Below are positions 1 to 5,301 of a DNA stretch of 9,902 nt, piece by piece. Numbering within the stretch: the stretch's first letter is position 1; every line of letters starts with the position of its first letter. The position numbers and the translations under genes are program-made. Below the pieces are notes generated by a model, which worked only from the letters and a program-made list of their open reading frames with translations, made no database searches and was not told the DNA's origin. The DNA comes from an uncultured Clostridia bacterium (GTDB taxonomy: Bacteria; Bacillota; Clostridia; Christensenellales; Borkfalkiaceae), in NCBI GenBank assembly GCA_947589585.1, contig CANQCA010000052.1, forward strand, positions 1 through 9,902, read 5' to 3'.

Positions 1-560
1 ACAAATTTTATGATTTTTGCGGGAACGCCCGCTACGACTGCATAGGGGGGAACGTCCTTTGTGACGACCGCGCCCGCGCCGACCACCGCGCCTTCGCCGA
101 TGGTGACCCCGGGAAGTATGGTCGCATGTGCGCCGATCCAAACTTTATTTCCGATCTTGACAGGTGCGGGGAACATATTTCCGCGCTTTTCGGGATCCAA
201 ATCGTGGTTGAGCGTCGCGATGACGACCTGTTGCCCGATGAGGGCGCCGTCTCCGATCTCTATTCCGCCTTGGTCCTGAAAACAGCACCCGGAGTTGATG
301 AAAACATTTTTTCCGACTTTGATATTTTGCCCGTAGTCTGTATAAAACGGCGGGAAGAGCCCAAATCCCTCGTCTATCTCTTGCCCAATAAGTTTGCAAA
401 AAAGTTGCCTGAGCTCGGACATGGTATGGGGAGAATTGTTGATCTCGGCAGAAATTCGCCTCGCCCGCTCCGCTCCCTCGTGCATATGGAGGTGCATATC
501 CGAGCCTGCCTCAATGTAAGTGCCGTTATGCATTTCCGCTTTGAATGCTCTCGTGGTCAT
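1..560 (-). CDS. Sugar O-acetyltransferase (maltose/galactoside/NodL type), 3' end cut by window edge
   Basis: The 186 complete codons visible encode a left-handed beta-helix acyltransferase that would transfer acetyl from acetyl-CoA to a sugar hydroxyl in the cytoplasm. The N-terminal ~60 residues form the helical cap typical of Maa/LacA/NodL proteins. From about residue 79 onward hexapeptide repeats follow (IKVGKN, IEIGDG, VKIGNK, VTIGEG). The segment IATLNHDLDPEKRGN carries the family's active-site histidine region, and the C-terminal hallmark VPPYAVVAGVPAKIIKF is present. The family is usually 185-200 residues, so almost nothing is missing. The start at 560 is chosen because AGGAGT abuts it and it gives the expected N-terminus. 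The gene is divergent from the LysR regulator, which may control it. The acceptor sugar cannot be read from sequence. No frameshift is seen. Confidence 0.93.
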   Translation of the reverse strand, partial: MTTRAFKAEMHNGTYIEAGSDMHLHMHEGAERARRISAEINNSPHTMSELRQLFCKLIGQEIDEGFGLFPPFYTDYGQNIKVGKNVFINSGCCFQDQGGIEIGDGALIGQQVVIATLNHDLDPEKRGNMFPAPVKIGNKVWIGAHATILPGVTIGEGAVVGAGAVVTKDVPPYAVVAGVPAKIIKF

Positions 561-566
561 ACTCCT

Positions 567-595
567 ATTCTATTCCATAAGAAAAGATATGTCAA
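567..595 (-). promoter_or_regulatory. Sigma-70 promoter of the acetyltransferase gene, leaderless geometry
   Basis: On the minus strand a perfect -35 TTGACA (590-595), a 17-bp spacer and -10 TAGAAT (567-572, 5 of 6) are present. Only six bases (AGGAGT) separate the -10 from the ATG. A standard start site would therefore fall on the A of the start codon, although those six bases also look like a Shine-Dalgarno sequence. Confidence 0.65.
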
Positions 596-618
596 ATACT
601 TATATTTTATATGGTACC

Positions 619-633
619 ATGCTTGACAGGCAT
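619..633. promoter_or_regulatory. Candidate LysR-type operator (T-N11-A dyad)
   Basis: The 15-mer ATGCTTGACAGGCAT is an interrupted dyad, ATGC-N7-GCAT, containing T(620)-N11-A(632), the architecture known for LysR-type recognition sites. Its centre is the TTGACA proposed as the -35 of the regulator gene, so binding would repress the regulator. The centre (626) lies about 66 bp upstream of the predicted acetyltransferase start site, the usual distance for LysR activation. Dyads this short also arise by chance. Confidence 0.45.
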
Positions 634-652
634 ATAAAGCCCATGATAAGAT
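623..652 (+). promoter_or_regulatory. Probable promoter of the LysR-type regulator
   Basis: A perfect -35 TTGACA (623-628) is followed after 16-18 bp by an AT-rich run giving only partial -10 matches (GATAAG at 645-650, TAAGAT at 647-652). The weak -10 lowers confidence. The transcript would have a short leader containing GGAGG at 659-663. Confidence 0.4.
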
Positions 653-669
653 AATGGCGGAGGGGGCAT

Positions 670-1542
670 ATGGAACTAAGGCAGCTTAGATATTTTTTGG
701 CGGTCGCAGAAGAGGAAAGCATCTCTAAGGCAGCGGAGGCGCTTTTCGTCACCCAACCCAATTTATCGCGGCAGATGCAGTCGCTCGAAGCAGAGCTCGG
801 CCGGCCGCTCTTTGTCCGTGGGAGCAGGAAGATCACGCTCACGGAAGCGGGAAAACTTCTTAAAAAGCGTGCCGAGGAAATTTTAGACCTCTATCAAAAG
901 ACGGAGAGCGAACTTTTATCCCCCGACACGGAAATTCGGGGCGACGTCTATATCGGCGGGGGAGAGAGCTATGCGATGGAGCTTATCGCAAAGGCCGCCC
1001 ATGCGGTGCAAAAATTGCATCAAGGCGTTGCATTTCACCTTTTCAGCGGGGACGTTTCGGCGGTTTCGGAGCGGCTGGATAAAGGGCTCATCGACTTCGG
1101 CGTCTTCATCGAGCCAGCAGACCTTTCCAAATACGATTATCTTCGTCTTCCCCTCGTGGATACTTGGGGCGTCCTCATGCGAAAGGATAGCCCGTTTGCA
1201 GAGAAGGAAAGTATTTCCCCGGAAGATCTTTGGGATAAGCCGCTCATCCGCTCCCGCCATTCGCTTGGGAAAAGCATCGTCTCGGAGTGGTTCCGAAAAG
1301 ATGAGAAGAAGCTCAACATTGTCGCAACGTACAACCTTCTCTACAATGCGTCTCACCTCGTACGCGAGGGGCTCGGCTACGCCATCTGCCTCGATAAGCT
1401 CGTGGAAGAGGGGAACGATCTGACCTTCCGCCCGCTCTCTCCCCGGCTCTCCTCCCATCTCGATATCGCTTGGAAGAAGCATCAGGTCTTCCCCAAGTGT
1501 GCAGAGCTCTTTTTGGAGGAAATGCGCCGCCTGTCGTTTTAA
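670..1542 (+). CDS. LysR-family transcriptional regulator
   Basis: This 290-residue protein has the usual LysR length and order. An N-terminal winged helix-turn-helix occupies residues 1-60 (MELRQLRYFLAVAEEESISK at the start, then AAEALFVTQPNLSRQMQSLE), followed by a linker helix and a periplasmic-binding-protein-like effector domain from about residue 92 (GDVYIGGGESYAME) to the end. The signature segment reads LSRQMQSLEAELGRPLFVRG. GGAGG six bases before the ATG fixes the start. It is transcribed away from the acetyltransferase gene, the classic arrangement for a LysR regulator and its target. A dyad overlapping its -35 suggests autorepression. The inducer is unknown; residues of the effector pocket give no clue. 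It ends 96 bp before the next gene, in which a hairpin plus T-run could act as terminator. Confidence 0.95.
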   Translation: MELRQLRYFLAVAEEESISKAAEALFVTQPNLSRQMQSLEAELGRPLFVRGSRKITLTEAGKLLKKRAEEILDLYQKTESELLSPDTEIRGDVYIGGGESYAMELIAKAAHAVQKLHQGVAFHLFSGDVSAVSERLDKGLIDFGVFIEPADLSKYDYLRLPLVDTWGVLMRKDSPFAEKESISPEDLWDKPLIRSRHSLGKSIVSEWFRKDEKKLNIVATYNLLYNASHLVREGLGYAICLDKLVEEGNDLTFRPLSPRLSSHLDIAWKKHQVFPKCAELFLEEMRRLSF

Positions 1543-1594
1543 TATTGCTCGCCATGCCTTCTTACACCCGAAAGAAAGCGCCTGCATAAGATGG

Positions 1595-1624
1595 AAGTGT
1601 CGGCAGAGAAGCCGACGCTTTTCT
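1595..1624 (+). terminator. Hairpin with short T-run, terminator of the LysR gene or 5' leader hairpin of the next gene
   Basis: A stem of ten pairs (AAGTGTCGGC at 1595-1604 with GCCGACGCTT at 1611-1620, one T-G wobble) closes a six-base AGAGAA loop and is followed by TTCT. The ribosome binding site of the Asn/Gly/Cys-rich gene (1627-1632) begins two bases later. It could end lysR transcription, or, if transcription of the next gene starts upstream, be a stabilising or attenuating leader hairpin. Sequence alone does not decide. Confidence 0.5.
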
Positions 1625-1638
1625 ACGGAGGTAAGAAT

Positions 1639-2115
1639 ATGGGTAATTGGAACGGCAACGGACGCAACGGGCAGAACGGCTGCGGCTGCGGATGCAATCT
1701 CTTCACAAGTCTTTCCCGCACACTCAACAACCTGTTCTCGACAAGCTCCAACGGTTGCGGGTGCAACCACAATAACAGCGGCTGCGGGTGCAACCAAAAC
1801 GGTTGGAACACGTTTGCGAACGGCTTTGTAAGCGGCGTGAATGCGGCGAACGCATCCGATGCGTGGTGGGAACAAAACGGCAACAACTGCCCCTGCCACG
1901 GAAATGGGAACGGAAACAATCAGAACAACGGGACGGCGACGGTGAACATCTTCGGCGGCTCTGCGGGCGGCAATTCGGGCTACGGCTGCGGGTGCGGCTC
2001 GAATGCGGATCTTTCCGCCTATACCGCTTGCAACAACCAGTGCTTCGATCCCTACTATGCACAGCAATACGGCCTCTATCCCTTCAACCAATGTAATTGC
2101 AATTACGGACTCTGA
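1639..2115 (+). CDS. Asn/Gly/Cys-rich low-complexity protein with Cys-x-Cys clusters, function unknown
   Basis: I do not recognise this 158-residue protein. It contains 35 Asn, 29 Gly and 15 Cys, exactly half its residues, and has no Lys and only two Arg. Cysteines occur as CGCGC (near residue 15), CGC (40 and 49), CPC (94), CGC (117), a CNNQC (131-135) and CNC (152-154). Two near-identical 9-residue units (NGCGCNHNN, SGCGCNQNG) share a 14-bp direct repeat spaced 27 bp apart. Between the Cys clusters are more ordinary stretches (LFTSLSRTLNNLF, GWNTFANGFVSGVNAAN, DAWWEQ), and the C-terminus is Tyr/Gln-rich. There is no signal peptide or membrane segment. The start is fixed by GGAGGT at 1627-1632; an in-frame ATG at 1591 lacks a ribosome binding site and would run through the hairpin. 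The gene stands alone between hairpins. A metal-binding or disulfide-linked structural (for example coat-like) role is speculation. Confidence 0.8.
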   Translation: MGNWNGNGRNGQNGCGCGCNLFTSLSRTLNNLFSTSSNGCGCNHNNSGCGCNQNGWNTFANGFVSGVNAANASDAWWEQNGNNCPCHGNGNGNNQNNGTATVNIFGGSAGGNSGYGCGCGSNADLSAYTACNNQCFDPYYAQQYGLYPFNQCNCNYGL

Positions 2116-2129
2116 GGGAAAGAGTTCTT

Positions 2130-2160
2130 TGCGGCGCCGCCTTCGGGCGGCGCCGCATTT
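2130..2160 (+). terminator. Intrinsic terminator with UUCG loop after the Asn/Gly/Cys-rich gene
   Basis: A perfect 11-bp GC stem (GCGGCGCCGCC at 2131-2141 with GGCGGCGCCGC at 2146-2156), extended by one T-A pair, encloses a TTCG tetraloop. It starts 15 bp after the stop codon. The trailing sequence is only ATTTATGTTGT, a weak T-tract, but the stem is very stable. Confidence 0.8.
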
Positions 2161-2190
2161 ATGTTGTGCAAGAAATCATGCGAAAACCGC

Positions 2191-2220
2191 TTGCCAAAAA
2201 AGTCGGGGAGATGATATAAT
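2191..2220 (+). promoter_or_regulatory. Sigma-70 promoter of the yitT-like/luxS operon
   Basis: TTGCCA (5 of 6, 2191-2196), an 18-bp spacer and a perfect TATAAT (2215-2220) precede the yitT-like ATG. The leader would be about 23 nt and contains AGAAGG (2236-2241) eight bases before the ATG. This is a normal leadered promoter, unlike three others in the window. Confidence 0.75.
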
Positions 2221-2249
2221 AGCAGGGTACTTTTCAGAAGGTAACGGGC

Positions 2250-3293
2250 ATGAAGATATCGTTGAAAAAACCTACGAGGCGGCAGGTCACCAAGTTCGCA
2301 CTCAACAGCGCCATTATCGTGATCGGGAACGCCATCACCGCGATGGGCGCGGCATTTTTTATCGTACCCAAGGGGCTTGGATTCGTCATGGGCGGTACGA
2401 CGGGTATCGGTATTCTTGTGAGAAATCTTCTCGGCCTCTATGGAGATGTGAGCCCTTCGGTCACGGAATGGATCGTGCAGATCATCGTCTGGGCGGGGAA
2501 CCTCACCCTCTTTGCCGTCGGCATCGCTTTTCTCGGGAAGAATTTCGCGATGGGCACTTTGGCGGGAACGCTCCTTTACCCCGGATTTTTATCCCTTTTC
2601 AACCTATGCGACAGTGCGTATGCAGCTTCGTTCGGGACGAGCATCGGGGAATCGCTCGGCAATCCGCTTTTGAGCGCCGTCATCGGGGGAGGGCTGTTCG
2701 GATTGGGCATCGGCCTCGTCGTTCGCGTGGGCGCTTCGACGGGCGGAACGGATATCCCGCCGCTCATCTTTCAGAAGTATTTCAACTTCCCCGTCTCTAT
2801 CTCGCTTTGGATCACCGACGGCATCATCATCCTGCTGCAATTTATCGCATGGCCGGCCGTCTCCCTCAGCGCAGTCGCCTACGGGATCATCATCTCCATG
2901 ATCAGCTCGCTCGTCGTGGCGAAGATCTCGCCCATCGGCATGCGTCGTACGCAGGTAAAGATCATTTCCAACCATTATCTTGAGATCCGCGATATGATCT
3001 TAACGAAAATCAGCCGCGGCGTCACGCTCCTCTACGGGCAGACAGGGTATCTGAAGGAGGACTGCCACATGCTCCTCACCGTCATCTCGCACCGCCAGCT
3101 CGTTCAGCTCAAATCGGAAGTGCAGCGCATCGACCCCGAAGCGTTCATGACGGTTTGCATCGTCTCCGAAGTGCGCGGCAGGGGCTTCCACTCCGACGGC
3201 GTAGAATTTCTCATGAAGGAAGATGCGCCTACGAAAAACGGCGGATCGCCCGCGGACCGGGAGGAAAAGCATGGAGAAAATCGAGAGCTTTAA
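2250..3293 (+). CDS. YitT family membrane protein (DUF161 + DUF2179)
   Basis: This 347-residue polytopic inner-membrane protein has hydrophobic segments at about residues 17-39, 43-63, 73-95, 97-118, 139-160, 184-200 and 205-225. The family-typical motif GASTGGTDIP lies at 161-170. After the last membrane segment a cytoplasmic DUF2179 domain runs from about 235 to 320 (GVTLLYGQTGY at 257-267, VCIVSEVRGRGF at 302-313). The biochemical role of YitT proteins is not established; a transporter-like fold is assumed. The final ~25 residues are hydrophilic, low in conservation appeal, and make this protein longer than the usual 280-300. That tail overlaps the start of luxS by 23 bp, so translational coupling is likely. 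AGAAGG upstream supports the start. Confidence 0.92.
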   Translation: MKISLKKPTRRQVTKFALNSAIIVIGNAITAMGAAFFIVPKGLGFVMGGTTGIGILVRNLLGLYGDVSPSVTEWIVQIIVWAGNLTLFAVGIAFLGKNFAMGTLAGTLLYPGFLSLFNLCDSAYAASFGTSIGESLGNPLLSAVIGGGLFGLGIGLVVRVGASTGGTDIPPLIFQKYFNFPVSISLWITDGIIILLQFIAWPAVSLSAVAYGIIISMISSLVVAKISPIGMRRTQVKIISNHYLEIRDMILTKISRGVTLLYGQTGYLKEDCHMLLTVISHRQLVQLKSEVQRIDPEAFMTVCIVSEVRGRGFHSDGVEFLMKEDAPTKNGGSPADREEKHGENREL

Positions 3294-3735
3294 GATCGAC
3301 CACGAAAAACTCGAACCCGGGCTCTACGTCTCCCGCCGTGATAAGATGGGGGAGTGCGAAGTGACCACATTCGATCTCCGTTTTACAGCCCCCAACCGCG
3401 AGCCCGTCTTGGACATGGGTGCCCTGCATTCCGTCGAACACCTCGGCGCGACCTTCCTTCGCAACTCAAAAAGGAAGGACGAAGTGCTCTATTTCGGGCC
3501 GATGGGCTGCCGCACGGGGTTCTATCTTTTGATGTTCGGGAGGCTCTCTTCCGAGGATGTTTTCGAGCTCGTTTCAAAGATGTGCGAATTTATTCTGTCC
3601 TTTGAAGGCCCCGTTCCCGGCGCAACGCCCAAGGAGTGCGGCAACTATTTGGAGCAGAACCTCGGCATGGCGAAGTATTATACAAGGCGCTATTTTAACG
3701 AACTCAAAAAGAAGAGATTTACTTACCCCGAATAA
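3271..3735 (+). CDS. luxS: S-ribosylhomocysteine lyase LuxS (autoinducer-2 synthase)
   Basis: LuxS cleaves S-ribosylhomocysteine to homocysteine and DPD, the precursor of autoinducer-2, and so recycles the product of SAM-dependent methylation. The 154-residue length is standard. Metal ligands H53 and H57 sit in HSVEH with E56 as general base, the catalytic cysteine is C80 in GPMGCRTGFYL, and the third ligand is C123 in KECGNYLEQN. The start at 3271 is set by GGAGG just upstream and by the canonical N-terminus MEKIESFKIDHEKLEPGLYV; a longer in-frame ORF from 3223 reads only through the yitT tail. It overlaps yitT by 23 bp and is probably cotranscribed with it. The SAH nucleosidase that supplies its substrate is not in the window. 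Confidence 0.98.
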   Translation: MEKIESFKIDHEKLEPGLYVSRRDKMGECEVTTFDLRFTAPNREPVLDMGALHSVEHLGATFLRNSKRKDEVLYFGPMGCRTGFYLLMFGRLSSEDVFELVSKMCEFILSFEGPVPGATPKECGNYLEQNLGMAKYYTRRYFNELKKKRFTYPE

Positions 3736-3761
3736 AAAAGACGCGCCGTATCAAGCGCGTC
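3734..3761 (-). terminator. Intrinsic terminator for the minus-strand hydratase operon
   Basis: Read on the minus strand, GACGCGC and GCGCGTC (3755-3761 and 3740-3746) form a 7-bp perfect stem with an 8-base loop, followed directly by six T's (3739-3734). The T-run is the complement of the luxS stop region, so the element is packed against the end of the convergent gene. On the plus strand no T-tract follows. Confidence 0.75.
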
Positions 3762-3787
3762 ATGGATTCTGCGTGGACTGGTTGCGC

Positions 3788-3843
3788 GTCATTCTGAGCC
3801 GATAACGCAAGATGAAAACCGCAAGCCTATCCTCGAAGAATCC
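3788..3843 (+). repeat. Palindromic REP-like element, copy 1 (with 33-nt centre)
   Basis: The arms TCATTCTGAGC (3789-3799) and TCGAAGAATCC (3833-3843) match the arms of copy 2, but 33 nt replace the 4-nt GAAG centre. The stem pairs ATTCT with AGAAT, GAG with CTC and, inside the insert, GATA (3801-3804) with TATC (3828-3831), so the insert continues the hairpin. The core resembles the widely seen intergenic repeat of the form CTGAGCGAAGTCGAAG (recalled, not searched). Confidence 0.6.
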
Positions 3844-3861
3844 CCTAATACGAAGTCCACA

Positions 3862-3912
3862 TTTTTCTATACGTCATGCTTCGACTTCGCTCAGCATGAT
3901 GTTTTTCTATAC
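3862..3912. repeat. 11-bp direct repeats flanking palindromic copy 2
   Basis: TTTTTCTATAC occurs at 3862-3872 and again at 3902-3912, exactly bracketing the 29-bp palindromic element. This looks like a target-site duplication. The right-hand copy encodes the last ordinary codons of the hydratase beta gene; the left-hand copy lies beyond its present stop. Confidence 0.65.
3873..3901 (-). repeat. Palindromic REP-like element, copy 2, overlapping the end of the hydratase beta gene
   Basis: This 29-bp element pairs TCATGCT (3874-3880) with AGCATGA (3893-3899). Read on the minus strand its core is CTGAGCGAAGTCGAAG, the same family as copy 1 but in opposite orientation. Relative to copy 1 the stem has T-A changed to G-C on both arms, a compensatory change. 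It supplies the hydratase beta stop codon (3891-3893). On the plus strand five T's follow two bases after the stem, so it could also terminate luxS transcripts. Confidence 0.7.
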
Positions 3913-4424
3913 ACACTTCCGCCGTGGCAGTCCATCGCGACGACGAGGGGGAAGTCCTCCACCTCAAAGCGGTAGACGGCCTCGCTCAAAAGATCGGGAA
4001 AGGCGACGAGCTCGCTCCTTTTCACCGCATGGGCATAGAGTGCGCCCGCGCCGCCGATGGCCGCAAAATAGACGGCATTGTTTCTCTGCAGGGCTTTGCC
4101 GACTTCATCGCTCATCTCGCCCTTGCCGATCATTCCGCCAAGCCCTGAATCGAGCAGGCGGGGAGCGAATGTATTCATACGTGCAGACGTCGTCGGCCCG
4201 CAGCTTCCCACCGCCCGTCCCGCGGGTGCGGGGCAGGGGCCCGCATAGTAGATAAACGCATCCTTGAGCGAAAACGGCAGGGGCATGTCCGCATCGAGCA
4301 GTTCGAAAATGCGTCTGTGCGCACAATCTCGTGCAGTAAATATCGTGCCGGAGAGCAGTACACAATCGCCCGCGTGCAGGGCGATTTTTTCCTCTTGGGA
4401 GAGGGGAAGGGTGAGCTTTTTCAT
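3891..4424 (-). CDS. Class I fumarate hydratase / L(+)-tartrate dehydratase, beta subunit
   Basis: With the alpha subunit this 177-residue cytoplasmic protein forms the oxygen-sensitive [4Fe-4S] hydratase that interconverts fumarate and malate, or dehydrates tartrate. Family motifs are all present: TARDCAH at 30-36, YYAGPCP at 59-65, CGPTTSARM at 75-83 and MIGKG at 98-102, then the closing FEVEDFPLVVAMD segment. The ATG overlaps the alpha stop (ATGA at 4421-4424), indicating translational coupling. The last residues, TSC and the stop, lie inside a palindromic repeat. Removing that repeat plus one flanking 11-mer restores a frame ending RKMWTSY before a TAG, so the C-terminus appears to have been rewritten. 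The catalytic core is intact and activity is probably unaffected. Fumarase versus tartrate dehydratase cannot be separated from this sequence. Confidence 0.94.
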   Translation of the reverse strand: MKKLTLPLSQEEKIALHAGDCVLLSGTIFTARDCAHRRIFELLDADMPLPFSLKDAFIYYAGPCPAPAGRAVGSCGPTTSARMNTFAPRLLDSGLGGMIGKGEMSDEVGKALQRNNAVYFAAIGGAGALYAHAVKRSELVAFPDLLSEAVYRFEVEDFPLVVAMDCHGGSVYRKTSC

Positions 4425-5257
4425 AGCGCTTCCTCCTCGTAGCGAACGCAGTGACATTGGATATTCACGGCGACGGGGAGCCCCGCAATGTGCGTGGGAG
4501 CGGCTTCGCACAGCACATCGAGCGCGGTAACGCTTCCGCCGAAGCCCTGCGCACCGATCCCGAGCGCGTTGATCTTTTCGAGCGCCTCTTTCTCGATCGA
4601 GGCCACGTCGCTCCGCGCATTCCTCGTCCCGAGGGGGCGGAAAAGGGCTTTTTTTGCAAGGTAGGCGCACGAATCGAAGCTTCCGCCGATCCCCACGCCC
4701 ACGACGACGGGCGGGCAGGGCCGGGAGCCCGCACTTCTCACCGTCTCCACGATGGTATCGAGAATCCCTTCTCTTCCCTCGGCGGGCGTGAGCATGTTAA
4801 GGCGCGACATATTCTCGCTCCCGAACCCCTTGGGAAGGAAGCGAATTTTGATTTTATCTCCCGCGACGATCTCCACATGCAGGTGCGCAGGGGTGTTGTC
4901 ACCCGTGTTGCGTCGGGTCAAGGGATCGCAGATGCTCTTTCTGAAATTCCCGTCCGCATAGGCGCGCCGAACGCCTTCATCGACGGCATCCGTGAGGGGC
5001 ATGCCCGAGAGATGCACCTCCTGTCCGAGCTCAAGAAAGACGCACGCCATGCCCGTATCCTGGCAAATTGGCATGCCTTCCCGCGTCGCGATCTCTTCGT
5101 TTTCGAGAATTGTTTGCAGGGCGAACCTCGCCGCTCCCGTCTCCCTGTTTGCGGCGCAAGCGAGCGCTCCCTTGCAGCCGGCTGTGAGGCGGGTGCATCC
5201 GCGAAGGGCGAGGCGGTAGACACATTGCCCGATTTTTGTTGTTTCGACAATCTTCAT
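4421..5257 (-). CDS. Class I fumarate hydratase / L(+)-tartrate dehydratase, alpha subunit
   Basis: This 278-residue protein carries the iron-sulfur half of the two-subunit hydratase. The three expected cluster cysteines are seen: C65 in PICQDTG, C181 in RPCPPVVVGVGIGG and C268 in NIQCHC. Other hallmarks are NTGDNTPAHLHVEIVAGD (117-134), LPKGFGSENMS (141-151) and the conserved QGFGGSVTALDV run near 237-248. Length is normal for the split alpha form (about 280). The ATG at 5257 is preferred: an extension to 5284 would need a TTG start, would translate through the -10 box, and adds residues foreign to the family. GGGGGT lies right against the ATG. The beta gene follows with a four-base overlap. 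In anaerobes this enzyme serves the fumarate branch of the TCA cycle or dicarboxylate fermentation. Confidence 0.95.
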   Translation of the reverse strand: MKIVETTKIGQCVYRLALRGCTRLTAGCKGALACAANRETGAARFALQTILENEEIATREGMPICQDTGMACVFLELGQEVHLSGMPLTDAVDEGVRRAYADGNFRKSICDPLTRRNTGDNTPAHLHVEIVAGDKIKIRFLPKGFGSENMSRLNMLTPAEGREGILDTIVETVRSAGSRPCPPVVVGVGIGGSFDSCAYLAKKALFRPLGTRNARSDVASIEKEALEKINALGIGAQGFGGSVTALDVLCEAAPTHIAGLPVAVNIQCHCVRYEEEAL

Positions 5258-5263
5258 ACCCCC

Positions 5264-5292
5264 ATTATAGAAAGTATTTCTCAAAAAAGCAA
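5264..5292 (-). promoter_or_regulatory. Promoter of the hydratase operon, leaderless geometry
   Basis: On the minus strand TATAAT (5264-5269) is perfect, the spacer is 17 bp and the -35 is a weak TTGCTT (5287-5292). Exactly six bases, GGGGGT, separate the -10 from the ATG, placing the predicted start site on the start codon itself. Confidence 0.65.
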
Positions 5293-5301
5293 GGATTTCG
5301 T

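Noticed and set aside
1591..1638. Upstream in-frame ATG extending the Asn/Gly/Cys-rich protein by 16 residues
   Set aside because: No ribosome binding site precedes it and the extension would translate the hairpin, whereas GGAGGT correctly precedes the ATG at 1639.
916..2091. 391-codon open frame on the minus strand across lysR and the Asn/Gly/Cys-rich gene
   Set aside because: It is antisense to a clear LysR gene, has Ala/Val/Arg-rich low-complexity translation, no ribosome binding site and matches no family. GC-rich third positions of the real genes keep the opposite strand open.
1639..2115. Asn/Gly/Cys-rich gene as a RiPP precursor
   Set aside because: It is too long, lacks a leader/core division, and no modifying enzyme or exporter lies nearby.
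2003..2983. 326-codon plus-strand frame overlapping yitT
   Set aside because: It is Arg/His-rich, runs through a terminator and a promoter, and lies in another frame of the clear YitT gene.
5258..5284. TTG start adding nine residues to the hydratase alpha subunit
   Set aside because: It would translate the TATAAT box, lacks a good ribosome binding site, and the added residues are not part of the family N-terminus.
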